DNA from: Halosegnis marinus
GTDB taxonomy: Archaea > Halobacteriota > Halobacteria > Halobacteriales > Haloarculaceae
Direction: 5' to 3'
NCBI RefSeq assembly: GCF_029338355.1
Contig: NZ_CP119802.1
Span: forward strand, 372,001-436,000
DNA length: 64,000 nucleotides
The position numbers were made by a program, and so were the translations under genes. Under the pieces are notes generated by a model. That model was given only the letters and a program-made list of their open reading frames with translations, ran no database searches and was not told the origin of the DNA. Below, piece by piece: positions 26,333 to 34,361 of this stretch. The first letter of the stretch is position 1, and every line of letters starts with the position of its first letter.

Positions 26333-26340
26333 CTAATTAG
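26333..26340 (+). promoter_or_regulatory. TATA box for trxB
   Basis: CTAATTAG, centred 27 nt upstream of the ATG at 26364. It supports that ATG over the in-frame GTG at 26358. Confidence 0.6.
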
Positions 26341-26363
26341 GCGCCGACCGGCTACCCGTGGCT

Positions 26364-27452
26364 ATGACGGAGGACGCCGAACACCGACGGCTCATCGTGG
26401 CCGGCTCGGGCATCGCCGGGCTGAGCGCGGCCATCTACGCCGCGCGCTCGAACAACGACCCGCTCGTCCTGGAGGGGGTCGAGCCGGGCGGACAGCTCAC
26501 CCTGACGACCGACGTGGCGAACTACCCCGGCTTCCCGGAGGGCATCTCCGGGCCGCAGCTCGTGAACGACATGAAGGAGCAGGCGACGCAGTTCGGCGCC
26601 GAGATAGACCACGGCGTCGTCGTCGACGTCGACAGAGCCGAGCGAAGCTCGGCAGGCAGTCGGGGCGGAAGCCCCGACGACGACTCCGAACGGCCGTTCC
26701 GCGTCGAGCTCCGCGACGGCACCGTGTACACCTGCGACGCCTTCATCGCCGCCTCGGGGGCCAGCGCCCGCACCCTCGGCGTCCCCGGCGAGGACGAACT
26801 GATGGGCTACGGCCTCTCGACGTGTGCGACCTGCGACGGCGCGTTCTTCCGCGACGAGGAGATGCTCGTCGTCGGCGGGGGCGACGCGGCGATGGAGGAG
26901 GCCAGCTTCCTCACGAAGTTCGCCTCCACCGTCCACATCGTCCACCGGCGCGAGGAGTTCCGCGCCGAGGACTACTGGATCGACCGCGTGAACGAGCAGG
27001 TCGAGGAGGGGAAGATAGAGATCCACCGCAACACCGAGCTGCTGGAGATACACGGCTCGCAGGCCGAGGGCGTGGACCACGTCACCCTCGCGGAGCACCC
27101 CGAGGGCCACCCCTCCGAGAAGCTCGACGACCCCGACACCCGCACCTACGACTTCGACGTGGGCGCGGTGTTCCTCGCCATCGGCCACACGCCGAACACC
27201 GACTACCTCGAAGGGACGGGCGTCCGGACGGACGACGAGGGCTACCTCATCACGAAGGGCGGCCGCGGCGGCGGTCAGACGCGGACGGACGTGGAGGGGC
27301 TGTTCGGGGCCGGCGACGTGGTGGACTTCCACTACCAGCAGGCCGTGACGGCCGGCGGGATGGGCGCGAAGGCGGCCATCGACGCCGACGAGTACCTGGA
27401 GGACGTGAGCCGCGCCGAGCGCGCGGAGGCGGAAGCCGCGGCGGACGACTAG
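26364..27452 (+). CDS. trxB: Thioredoxin reductase, with a palindrome-encoded insertion
   Basis: An FAD/NAD(P)H-dependent disulfide reductase of 362 residues. FAD binding: AGSGIAGLSAAIYAARS at residues 13-29. Redox centre: CATC with C154 and C157. NADPH domain: GGGDAAMEEA, with HRR for the 2'-phosphate. C-terminal FAD motif: GAGDVVD. Residues 91-110 are an Arg/Ser/Gly-rich insertion encoded by two perfect hairpins (26637-26678) at a surface loop; family members lack it. A basic loop in such an acidic proteome stands out. The enzyme keeps cytoplasmic thioredoxin reduced. Confidence 0.93.
   Translation: MTEDAEHRRLIVAGSGIAGLSAAIYAARSNNDPLVLEGVEPGGQLTLTTDVANYPGFPEGISGPQLVNDMKEQATQFGAEIDHGVVVDVDRAERSSAGSRGGSPDDDSERPFRVELRDGTVYTCDAFIAASGASARTLGVPGEDELMGYGLSTCATCDGAFFRDEEMLVVGGGDAAMEEASFLTKFASTVHIVHRREEFRAEDYWIDRVNEQVEEGKIEIHRNTELLEIHGSQAEGVDHVTLAEHPEGHPSEKLDDPDTRTYDFDVGAVFLAIGHTPNTDYLEGTGVRTDDEGYLITKGGRGGGQTRTDVEGLFGAGDVVDFHYQQAVTAGGMGAKAAIDADEYLEDVSRAERAEAEAAADD
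26637..26678. repeat. Double-hairpin palindromic element inside trxB
   Basis: Hairpin 1: GCCGAGC (26637-26643), loop GAA, GCTCGGC (26647-26653). Hairpin 2: GTCGGGGC (26659-26666), loop GGAA, GCCCCGAC (26671-26678). Both stems are perfect. The element sits in frame within the coding region and accounts for the extra residues. Confidence 0.8.
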
Positions 27453-27454
27453 CG

Positions 27455-27554
27455 GGCGGACGAGCGGAGCGAGTCCGCCGAACGAGCGAACGGGGAGCGA
27501 AGCGACCCGTGAGCGGGCGAACGGGGAGCGAAGCGACCCGTGAGCGGGCGAACG
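27455..27554. repeat. Hairpin plus 31-bp tandem repeat after trxB
   Basis: A 7-bp inverted repeat (27455-27461 with 27473-27479) directly after the trxB stop is followed by a 31-bp unit starting GCGAACGGGG, present as 27486-27516 and 27517-27547, with a partial third copy to 27554. The AGCGAAGCGA core resembles the hairpin loops seen in trxB. It may also serve as the trxB terminator. Confidence 0.8.
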
Positions 27555-27577
27555 TACGAACCGATGACACGCACACC

Positions 27578-27766
27578 GTGACCGACGACGACCGGAACCG
27601 ACGCCTCCAGGCCCTGCTGTTCCTCCCGGTCGTCGTCGCCGCGGCGTGGACGGTGTACGCGAGCTACGACCCCGGCGAGGTGCGCTCGGGGACCGTTCTG
27701 CCAGCGTTCCTCCTGATGGCGGTCGGCTACGTCGTCACGGCGCGGCTGGCGGCGCGATTCGGATAG
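27578..27766 (+). CDS. Small two-helix membrane protein, 62 aa
   Basis: Starts at GTG 27578 (TDDDRNRRLQALLF...). Helix 1 is about residues 10-28 and helix 2 about 40-56, with a charged YDPGEVRSG loop between and a basic end (ARLAARFG). The long frame upstream is a shadow of trxB. The family is unknown, and the role cannot be inferred from the neighbours. Confidence 0.6.
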   Translation: MTDDDRNRRLQALLFLPVVVAAAWTVYASYDPGEVRSGTVLPAFLLMAVGYVVTARLAARFG

Positions 27767-27804
27767 ACCGAAACCCGAAAACGCGCGTCGGCCGAACCGG
27801 GCGT

Positions 27805-28722
27805 ATGCACGAGGGAGCCATCCCGGTCACCGACCTGTCGGGCGGGTTCGACATGCAGGCGACCGTCGAGTCCGGGCAGACGTACCTCTGGGACCGGGCG
27901 GACGGCCGGATGTTCGAGGACGAGCACGCGTGGGGGAGCGACGCGTGGTACCACACCGTCCTGCCGGCGACGTTCACCCCCTCGGGCGAATCCGAGGTCG
28001 TCCGTGCGCGCCAGCACGACGGCGCGATAGAGTGGGAGGCCTCGACCCCGAACGCGCCGGAGCTGCTCACCCACCTCCTGCGGCTGGACGACGACCTCGA
28101 CGCCATCGTGGACGCGTGCCCCGACCTCCCGATGCTGGCGCGCGCGTTCGACGCCTACCGCGGGATGCGACTGGTGCGCGACCCGGCGTTTCCCTGCCTG
28201 ATCTCGTTCATCTGCTCGGCACAGATGCGCGTCGAGCGCATCCACGGGATGCAGACGCGGCTGGCGCGCGAGTACGGCGACCCCGTCGAGTTCGACGGCG
28301 ACACCTACCACGCGTTCCCGACGCCCGGCCGGCTTGCCGCGGCGACGGAGGCCGACCTGCGCGACCTCTCGCTCGGCTACCGCGCGCCGTACGTGCAGCG
28401 GACGGCCGAGATGGTCGCCTCGGGCGAGGCCGACCCCGAGGCCGCGCTCGACATGGCGTACGAGGACGCCCGCGAGTACCTGACGCGGTTCGTCGGCGTC
28501 GGCGAGAAGGTGGCCGACTGCGTTCTCCTCTTCTCGCTCGACTTCCTCGAAGCCGTCCCGCTGGACACGTGGATACGCACCGCCATCGCCGACTACTACC
28601 CCGACTGCGAGCGCGGGAACTACACGGAGACCTCGCGGGCCATCCGCGAGCGGTTCGGCGGCGAGTACGCCGGCTACGCACAGACGTACGTCTTCTTCTA
28701 CCTCCGCACCGGCGGGGAGTAG
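27805..28722 (+). CDS. ogg: OGG1-like 8-oxoguanine DNA glycosylase
   Basis: Base-excision repair glycosylase/AP lyase of 305 residues. The helix-hairpin-helix-GPD region reads FVGVGEKVADC with catalytic K235, and the conserved Asp is D254 in AVPLDTW; together they match eukaryotic OGG1 and its archaeal OGG1/AlkA-like homologues. The N-terminal ~115 residues form the anti-parallel beta domain. The FICSAQMRVERI segment is the family's central helix. The ATG at 27805 gives full length. It probably removes oxidised guanine. Confidence 0.92.
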   Translation: MHEGAIPVTDLSGGFDMQATVESGQTYLWDRADGRMFEDEHAWGSDAWYHTVLPATFTPSGESEVVRARQHDGAIEWEASTPNAPELLTHLLRLDDDLDAIVDACPDLPMLARAFDAYRGMRLVRDPAFPCLISFICSAQMRVERIHGMQTRLAREYGDPVEFDGDTYHAFPTPGRLAAATEADLRDLSLGYRAPYVQRTAEMVASGEADPEAALDMAYEDAREYLTRFVGVGEKVADCVLLFSLDFLEAVPLDTWIRTAIADYYPDCERGNYTETSRAIRERFGGEYAGYAQTYVFFYLRTGGE

Positions 28723-28740
28723 GCGTCGGCTTCCGGCAGG

Positions 28741-28746
28741 TATATC
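28741..28746 (+). promoter_or_regulatory. TATA box for the 28770 membrane protein
   Basis: TATATC, centred 27 nt upstream of the ATG at 28770, immediately followed by an operator-like site. Confidence 0.6.
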
Positions 28747-28764
28747 TGAGCGTTCTCTCAATCG
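28747..28764 (+). promoter_or_regulatory. Putative ArsR operator, site 1
   Basis: The sequence fits TGAG-N7-TCAATCG, the same half-palindrome (TGA-N8-TCA) found at 29792-29809. Both sites begin exactly 23 nt before their gene's ATG, between TATA box and start. Confidence 0.55.
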
Positions 28765-28769
28765 GAGGT

Positions 28770-29777
28770 ATGCCGACAGCCGCGCTCGCCGACGCGCTCG
28801 CGCTCGCCGTCGTCGCCTTCGCGGGCGGCGCCTTCGGGGCGGCGCTCGGCGCGCTCCCCTCGTTCACCTTCTGTGGCTTCCTCGTCGTCGCCGGCGAGAC
28901 GTACAAGCTCGCCGGGCGAAACATCGCCGACGGCGCCGTCGAGAGCGTCGGGTTCGTCGACGCGCTCGCCTTCGGGCCGCTGTTCGGCCCCCACGTCGCC
29001 TTCGGCGGCGGCGCGGCCGCCGCGGCGTACCTCGCGACGCGCGACGAGATGCCCGTCGAGGGGTTCGCCTACGCCCCGGCGAAGCGAGTCACGACCGGCC
29101 TCGGCACCCGACCGGACGCGCTCGCCGTCGGCGGGGCGTTCGGCGTCCTCGGCCACCTCGTTGCCACGGGCTCGGCGGCGCTGTCGCTCCCCTACGACCC
29201 GGTGGCGATGGGCGTCGTCGTCTCGGCGCTGGCCCACCGCGCCGTCTTCGGTTACGCGCTCGTCGGAGCGCGCGACGGGCTGTTCGACATGAATCGACCG
29301 GGTGCGGAACCGTGGCTCCCGTACATGACCCGCTGGCCGAACGTCGTCGCCGTGGGCCTCGCCGGCGGCGCGCTCGGCGGCTACGTCGCCCACCGCACCG
29401 GGAGCGTCTTCCTCGCGTTCGGCCTCTCGGTCGCGATCCTCGTCTTCGTCAACGCCGGCGTCGCCCGGATTCCCGTCACCCACCACATCACGCTCCCCGC
29501 GAGTACCGCGGTCCTGGCGGCGATTCCGGGCCCGCTCTCGTCGCTGTCGCCGGCCGATATCGCCGCGACGATGCCGCTGTGGGAGGCGGTCGCGCTCGGG
29601 GCCGTGTTCGGCCTGCTCGGGGCCGTGTTCGGCGAACTCTCCCAGCGCGTCCTCTACGCGCACGCGGACACCCACCTCGACCCGCCGGCCGCGAGCATCG
29701 TCGTCACCTCCTTCGTCGTCGCGATGCTCGCGCTGGCCGGCGTCCTTCCCGGGTCGGTGTGGGTCCCGGTCCCCTGA
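28770..29777 (+). CDS. Polytopic membrane protein, candidate metalloid-module component
   Basis: A 335-residue, about 9-10 helix protein rich in Gly and Ala, with no ATPase or known transporter motif I can name. Conserved-looking loops are SFTFCGFLVVAGETYKL near the N-terminus (a Cys in a membrane segment) and GPLFGPHVAFGG. A GGAGG ribosome-binding site lies 2-6 nt before the ATG. It is followed by arsR and arsC and shares their operator-like site, so a role as a metal or metalloid transporter is a reasonable inference, not shown. Confidence 0.75.
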   Translation: MPTAALADALALAVVAFAGGAFGAALGALPSFTFCGFLVVAGETYKLAGRNIADGAVESVGFVDALAFGPLFGPHVAFGGGAAAAAYLATRDEMPVEGFAYAPAKRVTTGLGTRPDALAVGGAFGVLGHLVATGSAALSLPYDPVAMGVVVSALAHRAVFGYALVGARDGLFDMNRPGAEPWLPYMTRWPNVVAVGLAGGALGGYVAHRTGSVFLAFGLSVAILVFVNAGVARIPVTHHITLPASTAVLAAIPGPLSSLSPADIAATMPLWEAVALGAVFGLLGAVFGELSQRVLYAHADTHLDPPAASIVVTSFVVAMLALAGVLPGSVWVPVP

Positions 29778-29784
29778 GCGACAG

Positions 29785-29792
29785 AACTAATT
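29785..29792 (+). promoter_or_regulatory. TATA-like box for arsR
   Basis: AACTAATT, centred 26 nt before the arsR ATG at 29815. Confidence 0.5.
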
Positions 29793-29809
29793 GAGTAGCT
29801 CTTCAATCG
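29792..29809 (+). promoter_or_regulatory. Putative ArsR operator, site 2
   Basis: TGAG-N7-TCAATCG. The flank makes it an imperfect palindrome TTGA-N8-TCAA. It overlaps the expected transcription start of arsR, which would give autorepression. Confidence 0.55.
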
Positions 29810-29814
29810 TTTTT

Positions 29815-30198
29815 ATGGCTGTTTCAACGGACCGGCTCGAACGGCTCGTCGCTGACGGGGCGAGCTGCTGCGGCTCGACCGTCGAGGAGTGCGAGACCCG
29901 GCTGTCGGCCGTCGCCGAGGCGGCGACCCGCGACACCGACGGCGACGTGGCCGCGCTCTCCGCGCTGGCGAACGAGACCCGCTACGGGCTGGTACGGCTG
30001 CTCCACGCGGCCGAGGGGGAGCTGTGCGTCTGTGAGCTGGACGCCGTCACCGACGTGAGCGACTCCGCCGTGAGCCACGCGCTCAGACAGCTCCGCGAGG
30101 CCGGGCTCGTGGAGGCGCGCAAGGAGGGCCGCTGGAAGTACTACCGGACGACCGACCGGGCGACGGCGCTCCTCGTGGCGCTGGAGGGGACGCGATGA
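29815..30198 (+). CDS. arsR: ArsR-family metal(loid)-responsive repressor
   Basis: A 127-residue winged-helix repressor. The ELCVCEL motif (C71, C73) lies in the alpha-3 helix, where SmtB/ArsR proteins bind As(III), Sb(III) or heavy metals; additional Cys at 18, 19 and 26 could complete the site. The recognition helix is DSAVSHALRQL and the wing is VEARKEGRWKYY. The ATG overlaps a TATA/operator region, and the stop overlaps arsC (ATGA). It is likely to repress itself with arsC and the 28770 membrane protein. Confidence 0.9.
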   Translation: MAVSTDRLERLVADGASCCGSTVEECETRLSAVAEAATRDTDGDVAALSALANETRYGLVRLLHAAEGELCVCELDAVTDVSDSAVSHALRQLREAGLVEARKEGRWKYYRTTDRATALLVALEGTR

Positions 30199-30596
30199 GG
30201 CTCGCCTTCGTCTGCGTCCAGAACGCCGGGCGCTCACAGATGGCGACGGCGTTCGCGGAGCGCGAGCGCGAGGCCCGCGGCCTCGACTGGGAGATACTGA
30301 CCGGGGGGACGTTCCCGGCCGACGAGGTCCACGCCGAGGTGGTCGCGTCGATGCGCGACGTCGGCGTCGACCTCGCCGACCGGACGCCCCGCGAGATAGA
30401 CGAGGACGAACTCGCCGACTGTGACTACGTGGCGACGATGGGCTGTTCGACCCTCACGCTGCCCGACGGCGTCGAGGCGCGCGACTGGGCGCTCGACGAC
30501 CCCGACGGGCAGTCCCCCGAGGCGGTGGCGCGCATCCGCGACGACATACGCGACCGGGTCGCGGCGCTGTTCGACGAGGCCGAGCGCGCGGCCTGA
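30195..30596 (+). CDS. arsC: Arsenate reductase / low-molecular-weight phosphatase
   Basis: A 133-residue protein of the LMW protein-tyrosine-phosphatase fold. The P-loop reads C7-VQNAG-R13-S14. A second Cys occurs in MGC and the general acid Asp in the ALDDPDG segment. It is probably a thioredoxin- or glutaredoxin-linked arsenate reductase, since it is translationally coupled to arsR; a phosphatase role remains possible. It reduces As(V) to As(III) for export. Confidence 0.88.
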   Translation: MRLAFVCVQNAGRSQMATAFAEREREARGLDWEILTGGTFPADEVHAEVVASMRDVGVDLADRTPREIDEDELADCDYVATMGCSTLTLPDGVEARDWALDDPDGQSPEAVARIRDDIRDRVAALFDEAERAA

Positions 30597-30628
30597 CCTT
30601 CTTGCCGCGCGACGCCGTCGGTGGGGGC

Positions 30629-30910
30629 ATGAGCGACGACCGCGTCCGCGCACACGTCCTCGTCTCGGGGCGGGTACAGGGCGTCTACTACCGCGCGAAC
30701 ACCCGCGACGCGGCCCGCGAGCGCGGGGTCGCGGGGTGGGTCCGCAACCTCGACGACGGGCGCGTGGAGGCCGTCTTCGAGGGACCGCGCGCCGACGTGG
30801 AGGCGACGGTCGAGTGGTGTCACACCGGGAGTCCCGCCGCCCGGGTCGAGGACGTGACCGCCGAGTACGGCGACCCCGAGGGGCTCGACGGGTTCGAGAT
30901 ACGCCGGTAG
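30629..30910 (+). CDS. acyP: Acylphosphatase
   Basis: Hydrolyses acyl-phosphates. A 93-residue protein with the two catalytic residues R22 (GRVQGVYYR) and N40 (GWVRNLDDG) in their standard contexts. Length and fold are normal for the family. The ATG at 30629 is used; the frame opens 27 nt earlier without a better start. It lies alone, 32 nt after arsC. Confidence 0.93.
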   Translation: MSDDRVRAHVLVSGRVQGVYYRANTRDAARERGVAGWVRNLDDGRVEAVFEGPRADVEATVEWCHTGSPAARVEDVTAEYGDPEGLDGFEIRR

Positions 30911-30949
30911 CGCCGCAAAGCCCATACCGACGGCCGCGGGAGTCCGGGT

Positions 30950-31351
30950 ATGAGCGAGTCCTCCGAGTCACGCGAGCGCGGTCCCGACGAGGTGTTCTGC
31001 CGCAACTGCGGGAGCGTCATCGCCGCCGAGGCGGAGATATGCCCGGACTGTGGCGTCCGCCAGCGCGACCCGCCCTCCTCGGGCGTGGACCGCGCCGTCG
31101 AGGACCTGACCGGGGGCGGCAACCCCTTCGTCGCCGCCCTGCTGTCGGCCGTCTTCCCCGGCCTCGGACAGCTGTACAACCGCGAGCTGGAGAAGGGGCT
31201 GCTGGTCATCGTCGCCTCCTTCCTCGCGGGGCTGTCGGTGCTGGTGTTCGTCGGCCTCCTGCTGTTCCCGCTGGTGTGGATATACGCCGTCTGGGACGCC
31301 TACACCGTCGCGGACCGGCAGTCCCGCGAGCGCGAGGAATCCGAGGACTGA
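30950..31351 (+). CDS. Zinc-ribbon and TM2-like membrane protein
   Basis: A 133-residue protein. An N-terminal zinc ribbon (FCRNCGSV and CPDCGV) is followed by a TM2/YqjK-like hydrophobic region: FVAALLSAVFPGLGQLYNRE is the TM2-type signature, and two helices cover about 75-115. A basic, charged tail (REREESED) follows. Similar zinc-ribbon/TM2 proteins are widespread in archaea; their function is unknown. Confidence 0.85.
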   Translation: MSESSESRERGPDEVFCRNCGSVIAAEAEICPDCGVRQRDPPSSGVDRAVEDLTGGGNPFVAALLSAVFPGLGQLYNRELEKGLLVIVASFLAGLSVLVFVGLLLFPLVWIYAVWDAYTVADRQSREREESED

Positions 31352-31383
31352 CCTTTTAGCCGCCGGCCCGCGAACCGACCGGC

Positions 31384-32814
31384 ATGATAACCGCCGGCGA
31401 GATGGCCGTGGTGGACGCCAACAGCGAGGCGCTCGGCGTCCCCCGCAAACAGCTGATGGAGTCGAGCGGCAACGCCGTCGCCCGCGCCGCCCGCGGGATG
31501 ACGAGTCCCGGGGACGCCGTCGCGCTCGTCTGCGGGCGGGGGAACAACGGCGGCGACGCGCTCGTCGCCGCGCGCTTCCTGCGCGACCGCGAGGTGACCG
31601 TCCACCTGCTCGGCCGCCCGGAAACCATCGCGACCGACATCGCCCGCGAGAACTGGGACGCGCTCGCGGGGACGGAACTCGACGCGCGGGTCGTCCGCGA
31701 TTCGGCCGAGTTCGCGCTCGGCGACCCGGACCTCGTCGTGGACGCGATGCTCGGGACGGGCGTGACGGGCGCGCTCCGCGAGCCCGAGGCCACCGCGGCC
31801 GCGGCCGTCAACGACTGCGACGCGACCGTCCTCTCCGTGGACGTGCCCTCCGGCGTCGACTCCGACACCGGGGAAGCGGCGGGCGGGGCAGTCACCGCAG
31901 ACGCCGTCGTTACCTTCCACGACGAGAAGCCCGGCCTCGCGGCGCTCGACGCCGACGTGACCGTCGCGGACATCGGCATCCCGGAGGCCGCGGAGACGTT
32001 CGTCGGCCCCGGCGACCTGCTCCGGCTCTCGCGCGCGAGCGACTCGCACAAGGGCGACCACGGGGAGGTGCTCGTCGTCGGCGGCGGCCCCTACACGGGT
32101 GCCCCGGCGCTCGCGGCACAGGCCGCCCTGCGGGCGGGCGCGGACCTCGTCCGGGTCGCCGCGCCCGAATCGGTCGCCCGCGAGATACAGGGGTACAGCG
32201 AGGACCTCATCGTCCGGGGGTTCGAGGGCGACCGCCTCGCCCCCAAGCACGTCGAGGACCTGCTCGCGCGCGCCGAGGGACAGGACGTCGTCGTGTTCGG
32301 GCCGGGCCTCGGGAGCGCCGGGGAGACGCTCGATGCCGTCGCCGACTTCCTCGGCGCGTACGAGGGCACCGCGGTCGTGGACGCCGACGCCCTGCAAGTC
32401 GTTCCCGAGGTCGAGACGGACGCGACGCTCGTGTGTACGCCCCATCAGGGCGAACTCCGGAAGATGGGCGGCGAGACGGCCGACGACCCCGCGGAACGCG
32501 CCGCGCTCGTGGAGTCGTTCGCCGCGGAGGTGGGCCACACGCTGCTCGTGAAGGGGGCACAGGACGTGATATCCGACGGCGAGCGCACCCGGCGCAATCG
32601 AACCGGAAACCCCGGGATGACCGTGGGGGGGACGGGCGACGTGCTGGCGGGCGCGACGGGCGCGCTCGCGTGCGTCCTCGACCCGCCCGAGGCCGCGGCC
32701 GTGGCGGCGTGGGCGAACGGCACCGCCGGGGACCGCGTCGCGGAACGACAGGGGAACGGCCTCACGGCGACGGACCTCGTCGCCGAGCTGCCGGGGGCGC
32801 TCCGGCGCGGGTGA
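31384..32814 (+). CDS. nnr: Bifunctional NAD(P)H-hydrate repair enzyme
   Basis: Repairs hydrated NAD(P)H. The N-terminal epimerase domain (about 1-210) has the NGGDALVAARFL motif and Asp in DAMLGTGVTG. The C-terminal dehydratase domain (about 215-470) has the ribokinase-like fold, with GGGPYTGAPAL and the GGTGDVLAG nucleotide motif. At 476 residues it is the usual fused archaeal/bacterial form. The ATG at 31384 lies 32 nt after the previous gene. Confidence 0.95.
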   Translation: MITAGEMAVVDANSEALGVPRKQLMESSGNAVARAARGMTSPGDAVALVCGRGNNGGDALVAARFLRDREVTVHLLGRPETIATDIARENWDALAGTELDARVVRDSAEFALGDPDLVVDAMLGTGVTGALREPEATAAAAVNDCDATVLSVDVPSGVDSDTGEAAGGAVTADAVVTFHDEKPGLAALDADVTVADIGIPEAAETFVGPGDLLRLSRASDSHKGDHGEVLVVGGGPYTGAPALAAQAALRAGADLVRVAAPESVAREIQGYSEDLIVRGFEGDRLAPKHVEDLLARAEGQDVVVFGPGLGSAGETLDAVADFLGAYEGTAVVDADALQVVPEVETDATLVCTPHQGELRKMGGETADDPAERAALVESFAAEVGHTLLVKGAQDVISDGERTRRNRTGNPGMTVGGTGDVLAGATGALACVLDPPEAAAVAAWANGTAGDRVAERQGNGLTATDLVAELPGALRRG

Positions 32815-32857
32815 CGCGCGTGGCAATATTTGTCACGAGTCGTCGTGAGTAACACGG

Positions 32858-32867
32858 CTTAAATAAG
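32858..32867 (+). promoter_or_regulatory. TATA box for gdhA
   Basis: CTTAAATAAG, centred 25 nt upstream of the gdhA ATG at 32887; a leaderless mRNA is expected. Confidence 0.65.
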
Positions 32868-32886
32868 CGGCCTCCGAGCGGGGGAC

Positions 32887-34155
32887 ATGGCCGAGGACGC
32901 GCTGGGCAACATGCTCGCCCAGATGGAGAACGCGGAGCCGTACGCCGACGTGGACGCCGGCGTCTTCGAGCGACTCAAGCACCCCGAGCGGACGCTGAAG
33001 GTGACTCTGCCCGTCGAGCGCGACGACGGGAGCGTGGACGTGTTCGAGGGGTTCCGCTGCCAGTTCGACTCCGCGCGCGGCCCGTTCAAGGGCGGCATCC
33101 GCTACCACCCGACCGTCTCGCAGGACGAGGTGACGGCGCTCGCGGGGTGGATGACGTGGAAGACGGCGCTCGTCGACCTCCCCTACGGCGGCGCGAAGGG
33201 CGGCGTCGTCTGCGACCCGACGACCATGTCCGACCGCGAGGTGGAGAAGTTGACGCGGCGCTACACCGAGGGCGTCCGCCGGATGATCGGTCCGGATATG
33301 GACGTGCCCGCGCCGGACATCAACACCGGCGGCCGCGAGATGGCGTGGATAATGGACACCTACTCGATGTACGGCGGCTACGTCATCCCGGACGTGGTGA
33401 CGGGCAAGCCCATCGAGGTCGGCGGCACCGCGGGCCGCGTCGAGGCGACGGGCCGCGGCGTCGCCATCACCACGCGGCGCACCTTCGACTACCTCGACCG
33501 CGACCTCGACGGCGCGACCGTCGCCGTCCAGGGGTTCGGCAACGTCGGCTCCGTCACCGCGCGCCTGCTCTCCTCGATGGGCGCGAACGTCGTCGCCGTC
33601 TCGGACGTCTCGGGCGCGCTCCACGACGAGTCGGGGCTGGACGTGATGGCTATCGAGCGCCACGTCGCGGAGAAGGGCGTGATGGCGGGCTACGCCGACA
33701 CCGACGACGGCTACGACCACGCCGACGCGATATCGAACGACGACCTCCTCCGGCTGGACGTGGACGCGCTGATTCCCGCGGCCATCGAGAACGTCATCAC
33801 CGAGGACGTGGCCGAGGAGCTCCGCGCCGACGTGGTCGTGGAGGCCGCGAACGGTCCCACCACGGTCGCCGCGGACGTTGTCCTCCGCGAGCGCGACGTG
33901 CAGGTCGTCCCCGACATCCTCGCCAACGCCGGCGGCGTCATCGTCTCGTACCTCGAATGGGTCCAGAACTCCCAGCAGTACTCGTGGGACCTCGAACAGG
34001 TGAACGACGACCTGGAGACGCGGCTGGCGCGCGCCTTCGACGAGATGCTCGACGCCTACACCGCCCGCGAGACGCCGGACCTGCGGACCGCGGCCTACGT
34101 GGTCGCGCTCGAACGGGTGGGCAAGGCCCACGAGATGCGCGGGCTCTTCCCCTGA
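32887..34155 (+). CDS. gdhA: Glutamate dehydrogenase
   Basis: A 422-residue hexameric-type Glu/Leu/Phe/Val dehydrogenase converting glutamate and 2-oxoglutarate plus ammonia. The substrate-binding KGGIRYHP and the catalytic-Lys/GGAKGG segment (LPYGGAKGGV) are intact, and the NAD(P) motif GFGNVGS lies near residue 217. NAD versus NADP preference cannot be fixed. The hairpin and T-tract after the gene (34159-34190) may terminate it. Confidence 0.95.
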   Translation: MAEDALGNMLAQMENAEPYADVDAGVFERLKHPERTLKVTLPVERDDGSVDVFEGFRCQFDSARGPFKGGIRYHPTVSQDEVTALAGWMTWKTALVDLPYGGAKGGVVCDPTTMSDREVEKLTRRYTEGVRRMIGPDMDVPAPDINTGGREMAWIMDTYSMYGGYVIPDVVTGKPIEVGGTAGRVEATGRGVAITTRRTFDYLDRDLDGATVAVQGFGNVGSVTARLLSSMGANVVAVSDVSGALHDESGLDVMAIERHVAEKGVMAGYADTDDGYDHADAISNDDLLRLDVDALIPAAIENVITEDVAEELRADVVVEAANGPTTVAADVVLRERDVQVVPDILANAGGVIVSYLEWVQNSQQYSWDLEQVNDDLETRLARAFDEMLDAYTARETPDLRTAAYVVALERVGKAHEMRGLFP

Positions 34156-34158
34156 ACC

Positions 34159-34190
34159 TTTTTACACGCTCGCAGCCGCGAAGCGGCTGC
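34159..34190 (+). terminator. Probable gdhA terminator with hairpin
   Basis: Five T's (34159-34163) just after the gdhA stop, then an 8-bp perfect hairpin (GCAGCCGC / GCGGCTGC, loop GAA; 34172-34190). Archaeal termination uses T-runs; the hairpin looks like the GAA-loop elements seen elsewhere in this window. Confidence 0.5.
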
Positions 34191-34361
34191 TCGCGGCAAA
34201 AACGTTCATGAAAAAGACACGTCGCCCCTCCCGTCGCGCCCTGCGGGCGCGGTGGTCGGGGCTCGGTCCCGCGGCTCCCTCCGGTCGCCACGGGGAACCG
34301 CTCGGTCGCGTCGCTCCCTCGCGGACGCTGTAAAGCACTGCCGAAGGGACGACCCCCGACC

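Noticed and set aside
27455-27554. CRISPR-like array
   Set aside because: The 31-bp units are directly adjacent with no spacers, and no cas gene is present in the window.
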